Shown piece after piece: positions 1 to 8,351 of a stretch of 14,515 nucleotides of DNA. This DNA is from Acidobacteriota bacterium (GTDB taxonomy: Bacteria > Acidobacteriota > Terriglobia > Terriglobales > Acidobacteriaceae): positions 1 through 14,515 of the forward strand of contig JAJZFR010000127.1 of assembly GCA_021805265.1 (NCBI GenBank), given 5' to 3'. The translations under genes and the position numbers were made by a program. A model generated the notes under the pieces. It had not been told where the DNA came from and ran no database searches. It saw only the letters and a list, made by a program, of their open reading frames with translations. Position 1 is the first letter of the stretch; the number at the start of each line of letters is the position of its first letter.

Positions 1-2441
1 CGTTGTGGCTGGAGAGCGATCGGATGGGCTTCCTGCTGGAGACGCTCGATCGCACCAAGCTGACGAACCAGCGCGACGTTGTGCGCAACGAGCTGCGCCA
101 GGATGAAGGGCAGCCCTACGACGTGGCTGACGAGGCGGTCGGGCACCTGCTGTTTCCCAAGACCCATCCCTACTACGGCAACGTGATCGGCTCCCATGCC
201 GACGTGGAAGCAGCGCGGCTGAACGATGTGCGCGAGTTCTTCCACGATTACTACACGCCGAACAACGCGAGTCTCGCGATTGTGGGCGACTTTGACGCGG
301 CGACGATCAAGGCGAAGATAGCGAAGTACTTTGGGCCGGTTCCGAAGGGTCCGGCGGTGGCGGCTCCGACAGTGACGACGCCGCCCATTACCACGCAGCG
401 TCGCGTGACGGTGACCGATACCGTCCAGCTCCCGCGGCTGAGCCTCGGATGGCTGACCCCGGCCGCGTTCACGCCGGGGGATCGCGCCTCGGAGATGTTT
501 CTGGACATCCTCGGCGGCGGCAAGGTGAGCCGGCTCTACCAGCGGCTGGTCTACAAGGACCAGGTGGCACAGAGCGTAAGCTGCAACGACGAGCAGGTGA
601 TGCTGGCGTCGATGGCGCAGTGCGACATCATTGCCCGGCCTGGAGTGAAGCTGGCCGACATCGAAGCCAAGGTAGACGAAGAGGTAGAAGCGCTGCGCAA
701 GAATGGCCCGACCCAGGCGGAGCTGGACCGGGCGCGCAACCAGACGCTTTCCGGGGTGATCGAGGGGTTGCAGCGGCTGGGCGGCTTTGGCGGCGTAGCC
801 GACATGATGGACCGTTACAACCAGTACGAGCACAACCCCGGCTACCTGGCGAAGGATGTTGCCGGCTATGAAGCGCTGACGCCGGCCAGCATTCAGCAAG
901 CAGCGGAGAAGTATTTTGGCCGGAACCAGAGCGTGGTGGTGGAGTGTGTGCCGGGCAAGAAGGTGACGGAGGATGTTCCGCGCAGCCCGGAGGATACGGA
1001 CCTGCATACGGTGGTGACGCCGCCCTATACCCAGGCCTTCGAGGATGGGCAGACGTGGCGCAAGGAAGCGCCCAAGCCGGGACCGGAGTCCACGCTGCAC
1101 CTGCCCGCGCCGGAGACGTTTTCGCTGGCCAACGGGTTGAAGGTGTACCTGATTCAAGAGCACGAGCTGCCTGTGCTGAGCGCGAACCTGGTCACGCGTG
1201 CGGGCGGCGAAGATAATCCGCAGAATAAGCCCGGCCTGGCCGGATTTACGGCGCGGATGCTGACCGAGGGGACCAAGACGCGTTCCTCGACCGAGCTGGC
1301 TGACGACGTGGCGCAGATTGGTGCCGGGCTGGGCGCTTCTGCAGGGATGGATTCGGCGGGAGTGAGCATCGGCGCGCTGACCAGCAATACGGGTCCGGCG
1401 ATGGAGATACTGTCGGATGTGGCGCTGCATCCTGCCTTTGCCGCGACCGAGGTCGAGCGCGTGCGCAAGCAGCGCGAGGTAGCCATCCTGCAGGAGAGCG
1501 ATCAGCCGATTGCTTCCATGCTGCGGGTGGGCGAAAAGCTGCTGTATGGAGACCAGCCTTATGGATTCCGCCCGGTGGGCACGATCGAATCCGTCAAGGC
1601 GATGACCCAGGAGGATATGGAGAAGTTCTGGGCCTCGCATTACGGGCCGCAGGATTCGGCGCTGGTGTTGGCCGGTGACCTGACCATGGCCCAGGCCCAT
1701 GCGTTGGCGGAGAAGTACTTTGGCGGCTGGAGCAACCCGGCGGTGGCCGCCGCGGCGGTTGCCCTACCCGCGCCGCCCGCCGCGCCAGAGCGCAAGGTGG
1801 TGATTATCGATAAGCCCGGCTCGCCGCAGACGGCGCTGTTTGCCATTGGCCTGGGTGTGCCGCGCAATACGCCGGACCACGCGGCCATTGAGGAGATGAA
1901 CGCGACGCTGGGCGGGTTGTTCTCGAGCCGAATCAACATGAACCTACGCGAGAAGCACGGATATACTTACGGCGCGTTTTCCGGTTTCGCCTTCAATCGC
2001 GAGGGTGGTCCGTTCTTTGCCGGAGCGCAGGTGAGGACGGACGTAACCGGGCCAGCGGCGACCGAGCTGTTCGCGGAACTGGACCGGATTCACACCGATC
2101 CGCCCTCCGCCGAAGAGCTGACCCTGGCAAAGAACAATGCCCTGCGTTCGCTGCCGGGCAACTTTGAAACGGTGGACAGTGAAAGCGGGCTGATGTCCGG
2201 TTTGTTTGTCTACGACCTGCCGCTGGATTACTTCGCCACGCTGCCGGCCAGGTTTGAAGCGGTGACCTCAGCCGACGTGGCAGAGGTCGCGGCAAAGTAC
2301 ATTCACCCGGACCATGTGATCGTGCTGGCGGTGGGCGACCGGGCCAAGATCGAGCCGCAACTGGAGAAGCTGAACCTGGGGCCGATCGAGCTGCGCGATG
2401 AGAGTGGAAACCCGGTGAAGGCGGCTGCGGCAAAGCCGTAG
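1..2441 (+). CDS. M16 family zinc metallopeptidase, two-domain, 5'-truncated by window edge
   Basis: The frame is open from the left edge (first full codon at base 3) to TAG at 2439-2441, giving 812 visible residues. Two M16 repeats are seen. In the first, a VVRNELRQ segment holds Glu30, which fits the third zinc ligand that follows HxxEH by about 76 residues; HxxEH itself should lie about 50 codons before the window. The second repeat begins near residue 375 (FSLANGLKV). Where an active domain would carry HxxEH it reads GLAGFTARMLTEGT (about 411-424), so it cannot bind zinc. It keeps LREKHGYTYG (Arg649, Tyr656), the R/Y pair the non-zinc half gives to the active site. This is a fused, single-site peptidase of the M16B type, probably periplasmic or secreted, though the signal sequence is not visible. 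An Ala/Pro-rich linker lies near residues 578-595. Substrate unknown. Confidence 0.93.
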   Translation, partial: LWLESDRMGFLLETLDRTKLTNQRDVVRNELRQDEGQPYDVADEAVGHLLFPKTHPYYGNVIGSHADVEAARLNDVREFFHDYYTPNNASLAIVGDFDAATIKAKIAKYFGPVPKGPAVAAPTVTTPPITTQRRVTVTDTVQLPRLSLGWLTPAAFTPGDRASEMFLDILGGGKVSRLYQRLVYKDQVAQSVSCNDEQVMLASMAQCDIIARPGVKLADIEAKVDEEVEALRKNGPTQAELDRARNQTLSGVIEGLQRLGGFGGVADMMDRYNQYEHNPGYLAKDVAGYEALTPASIQQAAEKYFGRNQSVVVECVPGKKVTEDVPRSPEDTDLHTVVTPPYTQAFEDGQTWRKEAPKPGPESTLHLPAPETFSLANGLKVYLIQEHELPVLSANLVTRAGGEDNPQNKPGLAGFTARMLTEGTKTRSSTELADDVAQIGAGLGASAGMDSAGVSIGALTSNTGPAMEILSDVALHPAFAATEVERVRKQREVAILQESDQPIASMLRVGEKLLYGDQPYGFRPVGTIESVKAMTQEDMEKFWASHYGPQDSALVLAGDLTMAQAHALAEKYFGGWSNPAVAAAAVALPAPPAAPERKVVIIDKPGSPQTALFAIGLGVPRNTPDHAAIEEMNATLGGLFSSRINMNLREKHGYTYGAFSGFAFNREGGPFFAGAQVRTDVTGPAATELFAELDRIHTDPPSAEELTLAKNNALRSLPGNFETVDSESGLMSGLFVYDLPLDYFATLPARFEAVTSADVAEVAAKYIHPDHVIVLAVGDRAKIEPQLEKLNLGPIELRDESGNPVKAAAAKP

Positions 2442-2459
2442 TTTCTCCTCGGCAAACAA

Positions 2460-2490
2460 GCGGGGCTGCTTCGGCAGCCCCGCTTTCTTT
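2460..2490. terminator. Rho-independent terminator after the M16 gene, probably bidirectional
   Basis: A perfect 10-bp stem (GCGGGGCTGC at 2460-2469, complement at 2474-2483) closes a TTCG tetraloop and is followed by TTTCTTT. It starts 18 bases after the M16 stop. Read on the minus strand, the same stem is followed by TTGTTT, so it can also stop minus-strand transcription. Before the IS inserted, this hairpin would have lain about 25 bases after the vapC stop and probably served both converging units. The insertion now puts the IS between vapC and the hairpin. Confidence 0.9.
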
Positions 2491-2513
2491 GCGCTTTCGG
2501 CTGCCTTCGGGTG

Positions 2514-2519
2514 GTTACT
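2514..2519. repeat. Target-site duplication GTTACT, left copy
   Basis: GTTACT directly abuts the left inverted repeat and is repeated exactly at 3537-3542 next to the right inverted repeat. The match does not extend on either side. Its minus-strand TAA (2515-2517) is the stop codon used by the transposase. Confidence 0.93.
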
Positions 2520-3480
2520 TGTTTAGTCCCGGCATTTGATGGATAGGGTTGATAGTAAATCTGTCTGGGGTTTGCGTCCAGAGTTTGCAGAGGTATTCGT
2601 AGGGCGTGAGGCCTTTGAGGGTCTTGAGTCTTCGGGCGAAGTTGTAGGCTCTGAGGAAGTCTGTCAAGTGCGCTTTGAGTTGGTTGTGGCTGTCGTAGAA
2701 GTATCGCTTGACCGTAGCATCCTTGATGGTCCGGTTCATGCGTTCGACCTGCCCGTTTGTCCAGGGATGGTTGGGTTTGGTGAGCCGGTGTTCGATTCCA
2801 TGAACGAAACAGAGCCTGTCGAAGGGATGTCCGCGGAAGCGTGCGGTTGGCCCCTGGCGGTTCTTCGGCAGGTCTGCGAACTGGATACCGTTATCGGTGA
2901 GCACGGTGTGGATGCGGTACGGAACGGTCTCGACGAGCGCTTCGAGGAACGCTGCGGCGGCTCGCATATCAGCCTTCTCTACGATCTCCACCACAGCGAA
3001 CTTCGAGGTGCGGTCGATGGCTACGAACAGGTAGAGCTTGCCTTCGGCGGTCCTGACCTCGGCCAGGTCGATGTGGAAGAAGCCGATCGGATAGGTGTCG
3101 AACTTCTTCCTTTTGGGCTTGTCGCCTTCCAAGTCCGGCAGGCGGCTGATGCCGTGACGTTCCAAACACCGATGAAGGGAAGAGCGGGTCAGTTGAGGGA
3201 TCGTAGCCTGAAGTGCGTAGAGGCAGTCATCCAGCGACAACAGCGTGTGCTTGCGAAACGCAACAATAATGGCCTCCTGTTCGACGGAAAGAACGGTCGA
3301 CCTGGGTACGGTTGGGCCGGTTCGGCGGTCGGCAGTGGACTCGCGCTTCTTCCACTTGGCGACCGTCTTCTGGTTGATGCCGTGGCGACGAGCCAGCGTT
3401 CTCAGGCTCTCTTGACTATGTTGTATCGCTCGACGGACCGCCGCTGTCATGCGGGCGCACCCGTGAAGAATCTGTCCCAT
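2515..3480 (-). CDS. IS481-family DDE transposase
   Basis: An intact 321-residue transposase that would cut and join the element's ends. An N-terminal helix-turn-helix (about 15-45, TLARRHGINQKTVAKWKKR) is followed by an integrase-type core. The DDE triad is visible as Asp138 (FHIDLAE), Asp196 (VLTDNGIQF) and Glu246 (NGQVERMNR), with the family's HPWTNGQVERMNRTIKDA signature. The ATG at 3478-3480 is preceded by AAGGAGG (3485-3491) at a spacing of four bases, which fixes the start. The frame has no stop inside the element: it reads through the left inverted repeat, the last codon (Lys321) spans the boundary, and TAA lies in the duplicated target. The family assignment is firm; activity is inferred from intactness. 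Confidence 0.95.
   Translation of the reverse strand: MGQILHGCARMTAAVRRAIQHSQESLRTLARRHGINQKTVAKWKKRESTADRRTGPTVPRSTVLSVEQEAIIVAFRKHTLLSLDDCLYALQATIPQLTRSSLHRCLERHGISRLPDLEGDKPKRKKFDTYPIGFFHIDLAEVRTAEGKLYLFVAIDRTSKFAVVEIVEKADMRAAAAFLEALVETVPYRIHTVLTDNGIQFADLPKNRQGPTARFRGHPFDRLCFVHGIEHRLTKPNHPWTNGQVERMNRTIKDATVKRYFYDSHNQLKAHLTDFLRAYNFARRLKTLKGLTPYEYLCKLWTQTPDRFTINPIHQMPGLNK
2520..2542. repeat. IS left terminal inverted repeat
   Basis: It begins TGTTTAGTCCCGG and matches the right end (3514-3536, reverse strand) at 21 of 23 positions; mismatches are at positions 4 and 14. The 3' end of the transposase frame is encoded within this repeat. Confidence 0.92.
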
Positions 3481-3513
3481 AGTGCCTCCTTCTGGCGTTC
3501 AGAAAAGTATGCA

Positions 3514-3536
3514 CCATCAAATACCGGGACTATACA
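3514..3536. repeat. IS right terminal inverted repeat
   Basis: This is the reverse-strand partner of 2520-2542, ending in ACTATACA. It lies 33 bases upstream of the transposase start and any transposase promoter must be in or next to it. Confidence 0.92.
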
Positions 3537-3542
3537 GTTACT
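3537..3542. repeat. Target-site duplication GTTACT, right copy
   Basis: Exact copy of 2514-2519, directly adjoining the right inverted repeat. Its minus-strand TAA (3538-3540) is the vapC stop codon, so the insertion left the toxin reading frame unchanged. Confidence 0.93.
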
Positions 3543-3966
3543 CCCTGTCGTGGATGTTGACGATGTCGAGGCAGCGGAGCAGGGCGCGATCGCTGGTCAG
3601 GATACTCCATTGCCGCCTTCGAGCCACGGCGCAGAGCAGGATGTCGATGGGGCCGCACTGCAGGCCACGGCTGCGGCAGAGGTTGAAAAGACGTGCCGCA
3701 TCTTCGTAGTCGGCGGTCGTGAGCGGCTCGTCGGGGAAGAATTCGAGGGCGCAGAGTAGCTTCTCGAATTGTGACGATTCCTGTTGTAACGATTCTTTGA
3801 TCCCGGAGAGGATTTCCTGACGGATCGGCCCGAGAATGGCTACCCGTCCGTCGCGAATAGCCTCGGCGAGCGCTGCGACGATCTGCTGCTCTTCGCGGGT
3901 CAGGTTTGCTTCAGTGCCCCGCCGTAGCGCCAGGGACCAGACACAGGTGTCGATCAGGATTTTCAT
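3538..3966 (-). CDS. vapC: VapC-type PIN-domain ribonuclease toxin
   Basis: A 142-residue single PIN domain, the normal length for VapC toxins, which cleave RNA using Mg2+ held by conserved acidic residues. The acidic set is visible: Asp6 (ILIDTCVW), Glu51 (IRQEILSG), Asp108 (GPIDILLCAVA) and Asp126 (ILTSDRALL). No key residue is missing, so it should be active. It lies 40 bases after the vapB stop on the same strand, the usual antitoxin-first order. The ATG at 3964-3966 has only a weak GAG upstream, so translation may be coupled to vapB or kept low. The IS inserted at its stop codon without changing the protein. The particular RNA target cannot be told from sequence. Confidence 0.92.
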   Translation of the reverse strand: MKILIDTCVWSLALRRGTEANLTREEQQIVAALAEAIRDGRVAILGPIRQEILSGIKESLQQESSQFEKLLCALEFFPDEPLTTADYEDAARLFNLCRSRGLQCGPIDILLCAVARRRQWSILTSDRALLRCLDIVNIHDRE

Positions 3967-4006
3967 TGTTCTCGGGCATTTTCATCAAGATTTCATGGCT
4001 GAGCGA

Positions 4007-4225
4007 TCAGGCTTCGTTCTGAACCTGGTCGATCTGGCGATTCCCTTTGTAGTCATAGTCCTGGTGAAACTGGATGGTACCGAACAGGCCGAGGATTTCC
4101 TGTTGTCTGCGGCGCTGGATGTATTCTTCGAGAGCTGCGGTGACGGCAGCTCGCTTGGTGGCATGGTGGCCGACCTGTCGCGCCGACTCGATCAAGGTGT
4201 CGTCAATCGCCAGATTGGTGGGCAT
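4007..4225 (-). CDS. vapB: VapB-family antitoxin (DUF2191 type)
   Basis: A 72-residue antitoxin matching the DUF2191 VapB group by its opening MPTNLAIDDTLIESARQVG, the central TKRAAVTAALEEYIQRRRQ helix region and an acidic/aromatic tail (LFGTIQFHQDYDY). In this family the N-terminal ribbon-helix-helix part binds the operator and the C-terminal part covers the toxin active site. The start ATG (4223-4225) is preceded by GAGGA at a spacing of eight bases. A palindrome overlapping a -10-like element lies directly upstream (4242-4259), consistent with self-repression by the VapBC complex. The pair forms a compact two-gene operon just downstream of, and in the same direction as, the histidine kinase gene. 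Confidence 0.92.
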   Translation of the reverse strand: MPTNLAIDDTLIESARQVGHHATKRAAVTAALEEYIQRRRQQEILGLFGTIQFHQDYDYKGNRQIDQVQNEA

Positions 4226-4241
4226 GGGAAGAATCCTCGTT

Positions 4242-4259
4242 TGTGTAAATTATCACACA
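4242..4259 (-). promoter_or_regulatory. vapBC promoter core with overlapping palindromic operator
   Basis: TGTGTAAATTATCACACA is an inverted repeat with 5-bp arms and an 8-bp centre. Read on the minus strand it contains GATAAT (4254-4249) preceded by TG one base before, an extended -10 element. No good -35 was found. A palindrome on the -10 in front of a toxin-antitoxin pair is the expected autoregulatory operator. The role is inferred from position and symmetry. Confidence 0.55.
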
Positions 4260-4281
4260 TTGAAGCGTGTGGGCGCGCGCC

Positions 4282-5847
4282 TCAGTAAGCCTGGAGCTGG
4301 TTGAGCGGCAGACGGACGTGGAAGCAGGTGGCGCCTGGTTCGGAGCGGACGCCAAGGTGGCCGCGGTGTTTGCGGACGATGCGCATGGCGTTGTCGAGGC
4401 CGAGGCCGAGGCCGTGACCCGGTGCCTTGGTGGTAAAAAATGGCTCGAAGACGCGGTCCTGAAGTTCTGCGGGAATGCCGGGTCCGTTGTCCCAGACCTC
4501 GACCAGGAGCATGTCGGCTTCCAGTCGGCAGACCAGCCGGAGGCATGGCCGATAGAGGGCTTGGTGAAGTTTGTCCTGAAGTTTGTCCTGAAGTTTGGCT
4601 TGGAGTTTGGCTTGGTGCATGGCTTCGGTTGCGTTTTCGATGAGCGAGGTCCACACCTGGTTGAGTTCGCTCCCATAGGCGCTGATCGAGGGCAGGTCGA
4701 GGTCGAACTCGCGGACGACATGGACGAACTGCATGCGCGAGTGGAGCATCTGGAGCGTTGCGTCGAGGCCGGCAGGAACATCGATCTCGAGGATCGGTGC
4801 GCGGTCCATGTAGGAGTAGGTTTTGATGGCGCTGATGAGGTCGAAGATGCGGTCGGTGGAGTGGAGCATGGCCTGTGCGAAGTGCTCCGCGCGTAACGAG
4901 GAGGCAAACTGATCGAGGACGATCTGAATGGCCTGGGGTGGGAGCAGCTCCGCGAGCGGCTGGAGTTTCTCCCCCTCGACGCCGAGTTCGGCGAGTTCCG
5001 GTGCGATCTGCCAGCCACCCTGGATGCCGTGTTGCTGGAGCCAGCGCAGGATGGCATCCTCACGGGCGGCGTTGTCGATTGGCTGTGGATCCTGCTCGCG
5101 GGATTCCAGCGCGGCAGCGCGCACCTCGCGCTCCCAGCTTTGCACGGCGATCACCTGGTCCGGGGTGAGGCAGAGTGAAACAAGGTGGTAGCGGGCGTCG
5201 CCCTGAGCGCGCAGCTCGGTCAGGATGCCGCTGGCGGCGCGCTGCGCGGCGGAGGACGGGTTGTTCAGTTCGTGGGCGAGATTTCCGGCGAGCTTGCCGA
5301 GGGCGGTGAGCTTTTCGCTCTGCTGCTCGATGCGTGTGACCTCGCGGACGCGGTCGAGCAGGGTGCTGACCACGCGCTGGCCAAAGGATGGGATGGCCTG
5401 CATGAGATCGGGAAAGAGCGACTTGTGGAAGAGCAATGCCCAGACGGGCTGGACAGCGAAGCCCTGGCCACCGTAGCCGGTCATGCGCGAGAAGGGAAGC
5501 AAACCGGTCATTTGGCCGGCGCGACCGATGAACAGGGCCATAGGTCCAGTCCGCTTGCGTCGAACGTGGATTTCGCCCTTGAGGATGAGGATCATCTGCT
5601 CGGCGGGCATACCTTCTTCAAAGAGGGTTTCGCCGGATTGGATGCGTATCTCCTGGCCGTGACGGGCCAGCCACTCGCGCTCCGGGTAGCTGAGTCCGTG
5701 GAGCGGCGCGATGTGGTCGATGGCTTCGGCGATCTCGTGGAGCGGGGAAGGTGTAGGGGGATCGAGCAATCCTGGCAAAGATGCCGGCGGCGACGATGGA
5801 ACCGATGGGGGAAGATTGGAAGGCATTCGGGCGACCCTCCCGGTCAT
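4282..5847 (-). CDS. Soluble sensor histidine kinase with N-terminal cyclic-nucleotide-binding domain
   Basis: 521 residues with no membrane segment. A Pro/Ser-rich start is followed by a cNMP-binding fold (about 48-165, with SGETLFEEGMPAEQMILILKGEI), the H-box with phospho-acceptor His192 (NLAHELNNP), then the ATPase domain: N-box NATEA (Asn405), G1 DNGPGI (453-458), F-box FEPFFTTK and G2 GLGLGL. About 110 residues separate the His192 helix from the second dimerisation helix (LISAIKTYSYMDRA, about 337-350), a long insertion known in this cNMP-linked kinase group. Four 12-bp tandem units add KLQA/KLQD repeats just after the N-box (about 413-428). The start may be the internal ATG at 5824-5826 (residue 8), which has GGGAGG upstream; the first ATG lies almost on a candidate -10. 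No response regulator is adjacent, so the partner is unknown. The ligand, a nucleotide or something else, is also unknown. Confidence 0.9.
   Translation of the reverse strand: MTGRVARMPSNLPPSVPSSPPASLPGLLDPPTPSPLHEIAEAIDHIAPLHGLSYPEREWLARHGQEIRIQSGETLFEEGMPAEQMILILKGEIHVRRKRTGPMALFIGRAGQMTGLLPFSRMTGYGGQGFAVQPVWALLFHKSLFPDLMQAIPSFGQRVVSTLLDRVREVTRIEQQSEKLTALGKLAGNLAHELNNPSSAAQRAASGILTELRAQGDARYHLVSLCLTPDQVIAVQSWEREVRAAALESREQDPQPIDNAAREDAILRWLQQHGIQGGWQIAPELAELGVEGEKLQPLAELLPPQAIQIVLDQFASSLRAEHFAQAMLHSTDRIFDLISAIKTYSYMDRAPILEIDVPAGLDATLQMLHSRMQFVHVVREFDLDLPSISAYGSELNQVWTSLIENATEAMHQAKLQAKLQDKLQDKLHQALYRPCLRLVCRLEADMLLVEVWDNGPGIPAELQDRVFEPFFTTKAPGHGLGLGLDNAMRIVRKHRGHLGVRSEPGATCFHVRLPLNQLQAY
4566..4613. 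repeat. Four 12-bp tandem repeats inside the histidine kinase gene
   Basis: Four contiguous units on the plus strand: GAAGTTTGTCCT twice, GAAGTTTGGCTT and GGAGTTTGGCTT. Translated on the minus strand they give KLQA, KLQA, KLQD, KLQD in a helix-favouring run directly after the N-box. The length is a multiple of three, so copy-number change would keep frame. Confidence 0.9.
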
Positions 5848-5853
5848 AATTCT

Positions 5854-5881
5854 AGTGTAAAGGGCGCGCCGGGCGCGTCAC
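5854..5881 (-). promoter_or_regulatory. Candidate promoter for the histidine kinase gene
   Basis: On the minus strand GTGACG (5881-5876) and TACACT (5859-5854) are 16 bases apart; each matches the sigma-70 consensus at four of six positions. TAGAAT overlaps the same place and is an alternative -10. Transcription would then begin close to the first ATG, favouring the internal ATG at 5824-5826 as start. Weak evidence. Confidence 0.3.
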
Positions 5882-6023
5882 GTTGCAGTGTTATCAAGCC
5901 AGGGTTGCGGGTTGGGCACAGGTTTGGTCTGCTGCGCGTGGCATGAAGAATCCGTCATAGTTGGCCAAACGGATGAAGATCAGGCGTCTGGCGCCGAAGA
6001 AACAAAGGGAAAGGAGTTCCTCT

Positions 6024-6224
6024 ATGAGTATCTCAGCAGTAAGCGCTATGACTCAAGCGGTGCAGGCGACCCAGGCTGCGCAGCAGGTCGCCCAGATCGC
6101 TCAAATGAACACCGCCGCGGCTCAGAACAACACGGCGATGTTGCAGTCTGACAGCGCGTCGATCAGCGCCCAGGGGCGCGCCGCCGCAGCGACTTCGCAC
6201 GACGGCGACGGGGACGGCCACTAG
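6024..6224 (+). CDS. Small Ala/Gln-rich hypothetical protein, 66 aa
   Basis: I do not recognise the family. The ATG at 6024-6026 has AAAGGAG eight bases upstream, which favours it over an in-frame TTG at 5961. The protein begins MSISAVSAMTQAVQ, continues as a long Ala/Gln/Met-rich stretch with the look of an amphipathic helix (about 8-45) and ends in HDGDGDGH, a 6-bp-repeat-encoded acidic/His tail that could bind metal. There is no signal peptide or membrane segment. It is a free-standing unit: the kinase gene diverges upstream, and a clear terminator lies 28 bases after its stop. The opening faintly recalls small motility-associated proteins (YjfB-like), but the likeness is too weak to name it. 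That it is a gene is supported by the ribosome site and terminator; function unknown. Confidence 0.65.
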   Translation: MSISAVSAMTQAVQATQAAQQVAQIAQMNTAAAQNNTAMLQSDSASISAQGRAAAATSHDGDGDGH

Positions 6225-6252
6225 GCCAGTTCACTCGTGCGGGGTGGATCGG

Positions 6253-6297
6253 AAAGCCGGAGCAGGGCATGGATTGCCTGCTGCGGCTTTTTCTTTT
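6253..6297 (+). terminator. Rho-independent terminator of the small gene
   Basis: AAAGCCG (6253-6259) pairs with CGGCTTT (6284-6290), and AGCAGG pairs with CCTGCT inside it across a G-G mismatch. TTTTTCTTTT follows the stem. It isolates the small gene from the pentose operon downstream. Confidence 0.85.
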
Positions 6298-6299
6298 GT

Positions 6300-6355
6300 G
6301 GGCCAGGATTAACCCGTTGCCGGTAAAATCATCCGGAACGGGTTAATCCTGGCCC
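6300..6355. repeat. Long near-perfect inverted repeat before the xylonate dehydratase gene
   Basis: A 24-base arm (6300-6323) and a 23-base arm (6333-6355) are complementary over 23 pairs with a single bulged G (6319) and a loop TAAAATCAT. The right arm ends seven bases before the GTG at 6363. There is no T-run on either side, so it is not an ordinary terminator, and the small gene already has its own. It may be an operator, a leader hairpin controlling translation, or a copy of a small palindromic repeat. The loop carries TAAAAT, which resembles a -10, without a good -35. Confidence 0.85.
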
Positions 6356-6362
6356 GCAAAAG

Positions 6363-8347
<1,985 letters not shown>

Positions 8348-8351
<4 letters not shown>

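Larger units (their letters stand above)
2520..3536 (-). mobile_element. Complete IS481-family insertion sequence, 1017 bp
   Basis: The element runs from TGT to ACA. It has 23-bp terminal inverted repeats that match at 21 positions (2520-2542 and 3514-3536), one intact transposase gene on the minus strand, and a perfect 6-bp target duplication, GTTACT. Size, single long frame and DDE transposase fit the IS481 family. Intact ends, gene and duplication point to a recent insertion. It separates vapC from the hairpin at 2460-2490 but breaks no gene, because the duplicated target restores the vapC stop codon. Its GC content looks lower than that of the flanking genes. Confidence 0.95.

Noticed and set aside
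2536..3759. 407-codon plus-strand open frame over the IS and vapC
   Set aside because: It lies opposite an intact transposase and crosses the IS boundary into vapC, so it could not have existed before the insertion.
4203..5063. 286-codon minus-strand frame inside the histidine kinase
   Set aside because: Ser/Pro/Arg-rich shadow of the kinase gene in another frame.
5961..6023. TTG start adding 21 residues to the small Ala/Gln-rich protein
   Set aside because: The added part is basic and unlike the rest, and the ATG at 6024 has a good Shine-Dalgarno site.
6300..6355. Long hairpin as a second terminator
   Set aside because: No T-run follows it on either strand, and a proper terminator already lies at 6253-6297.
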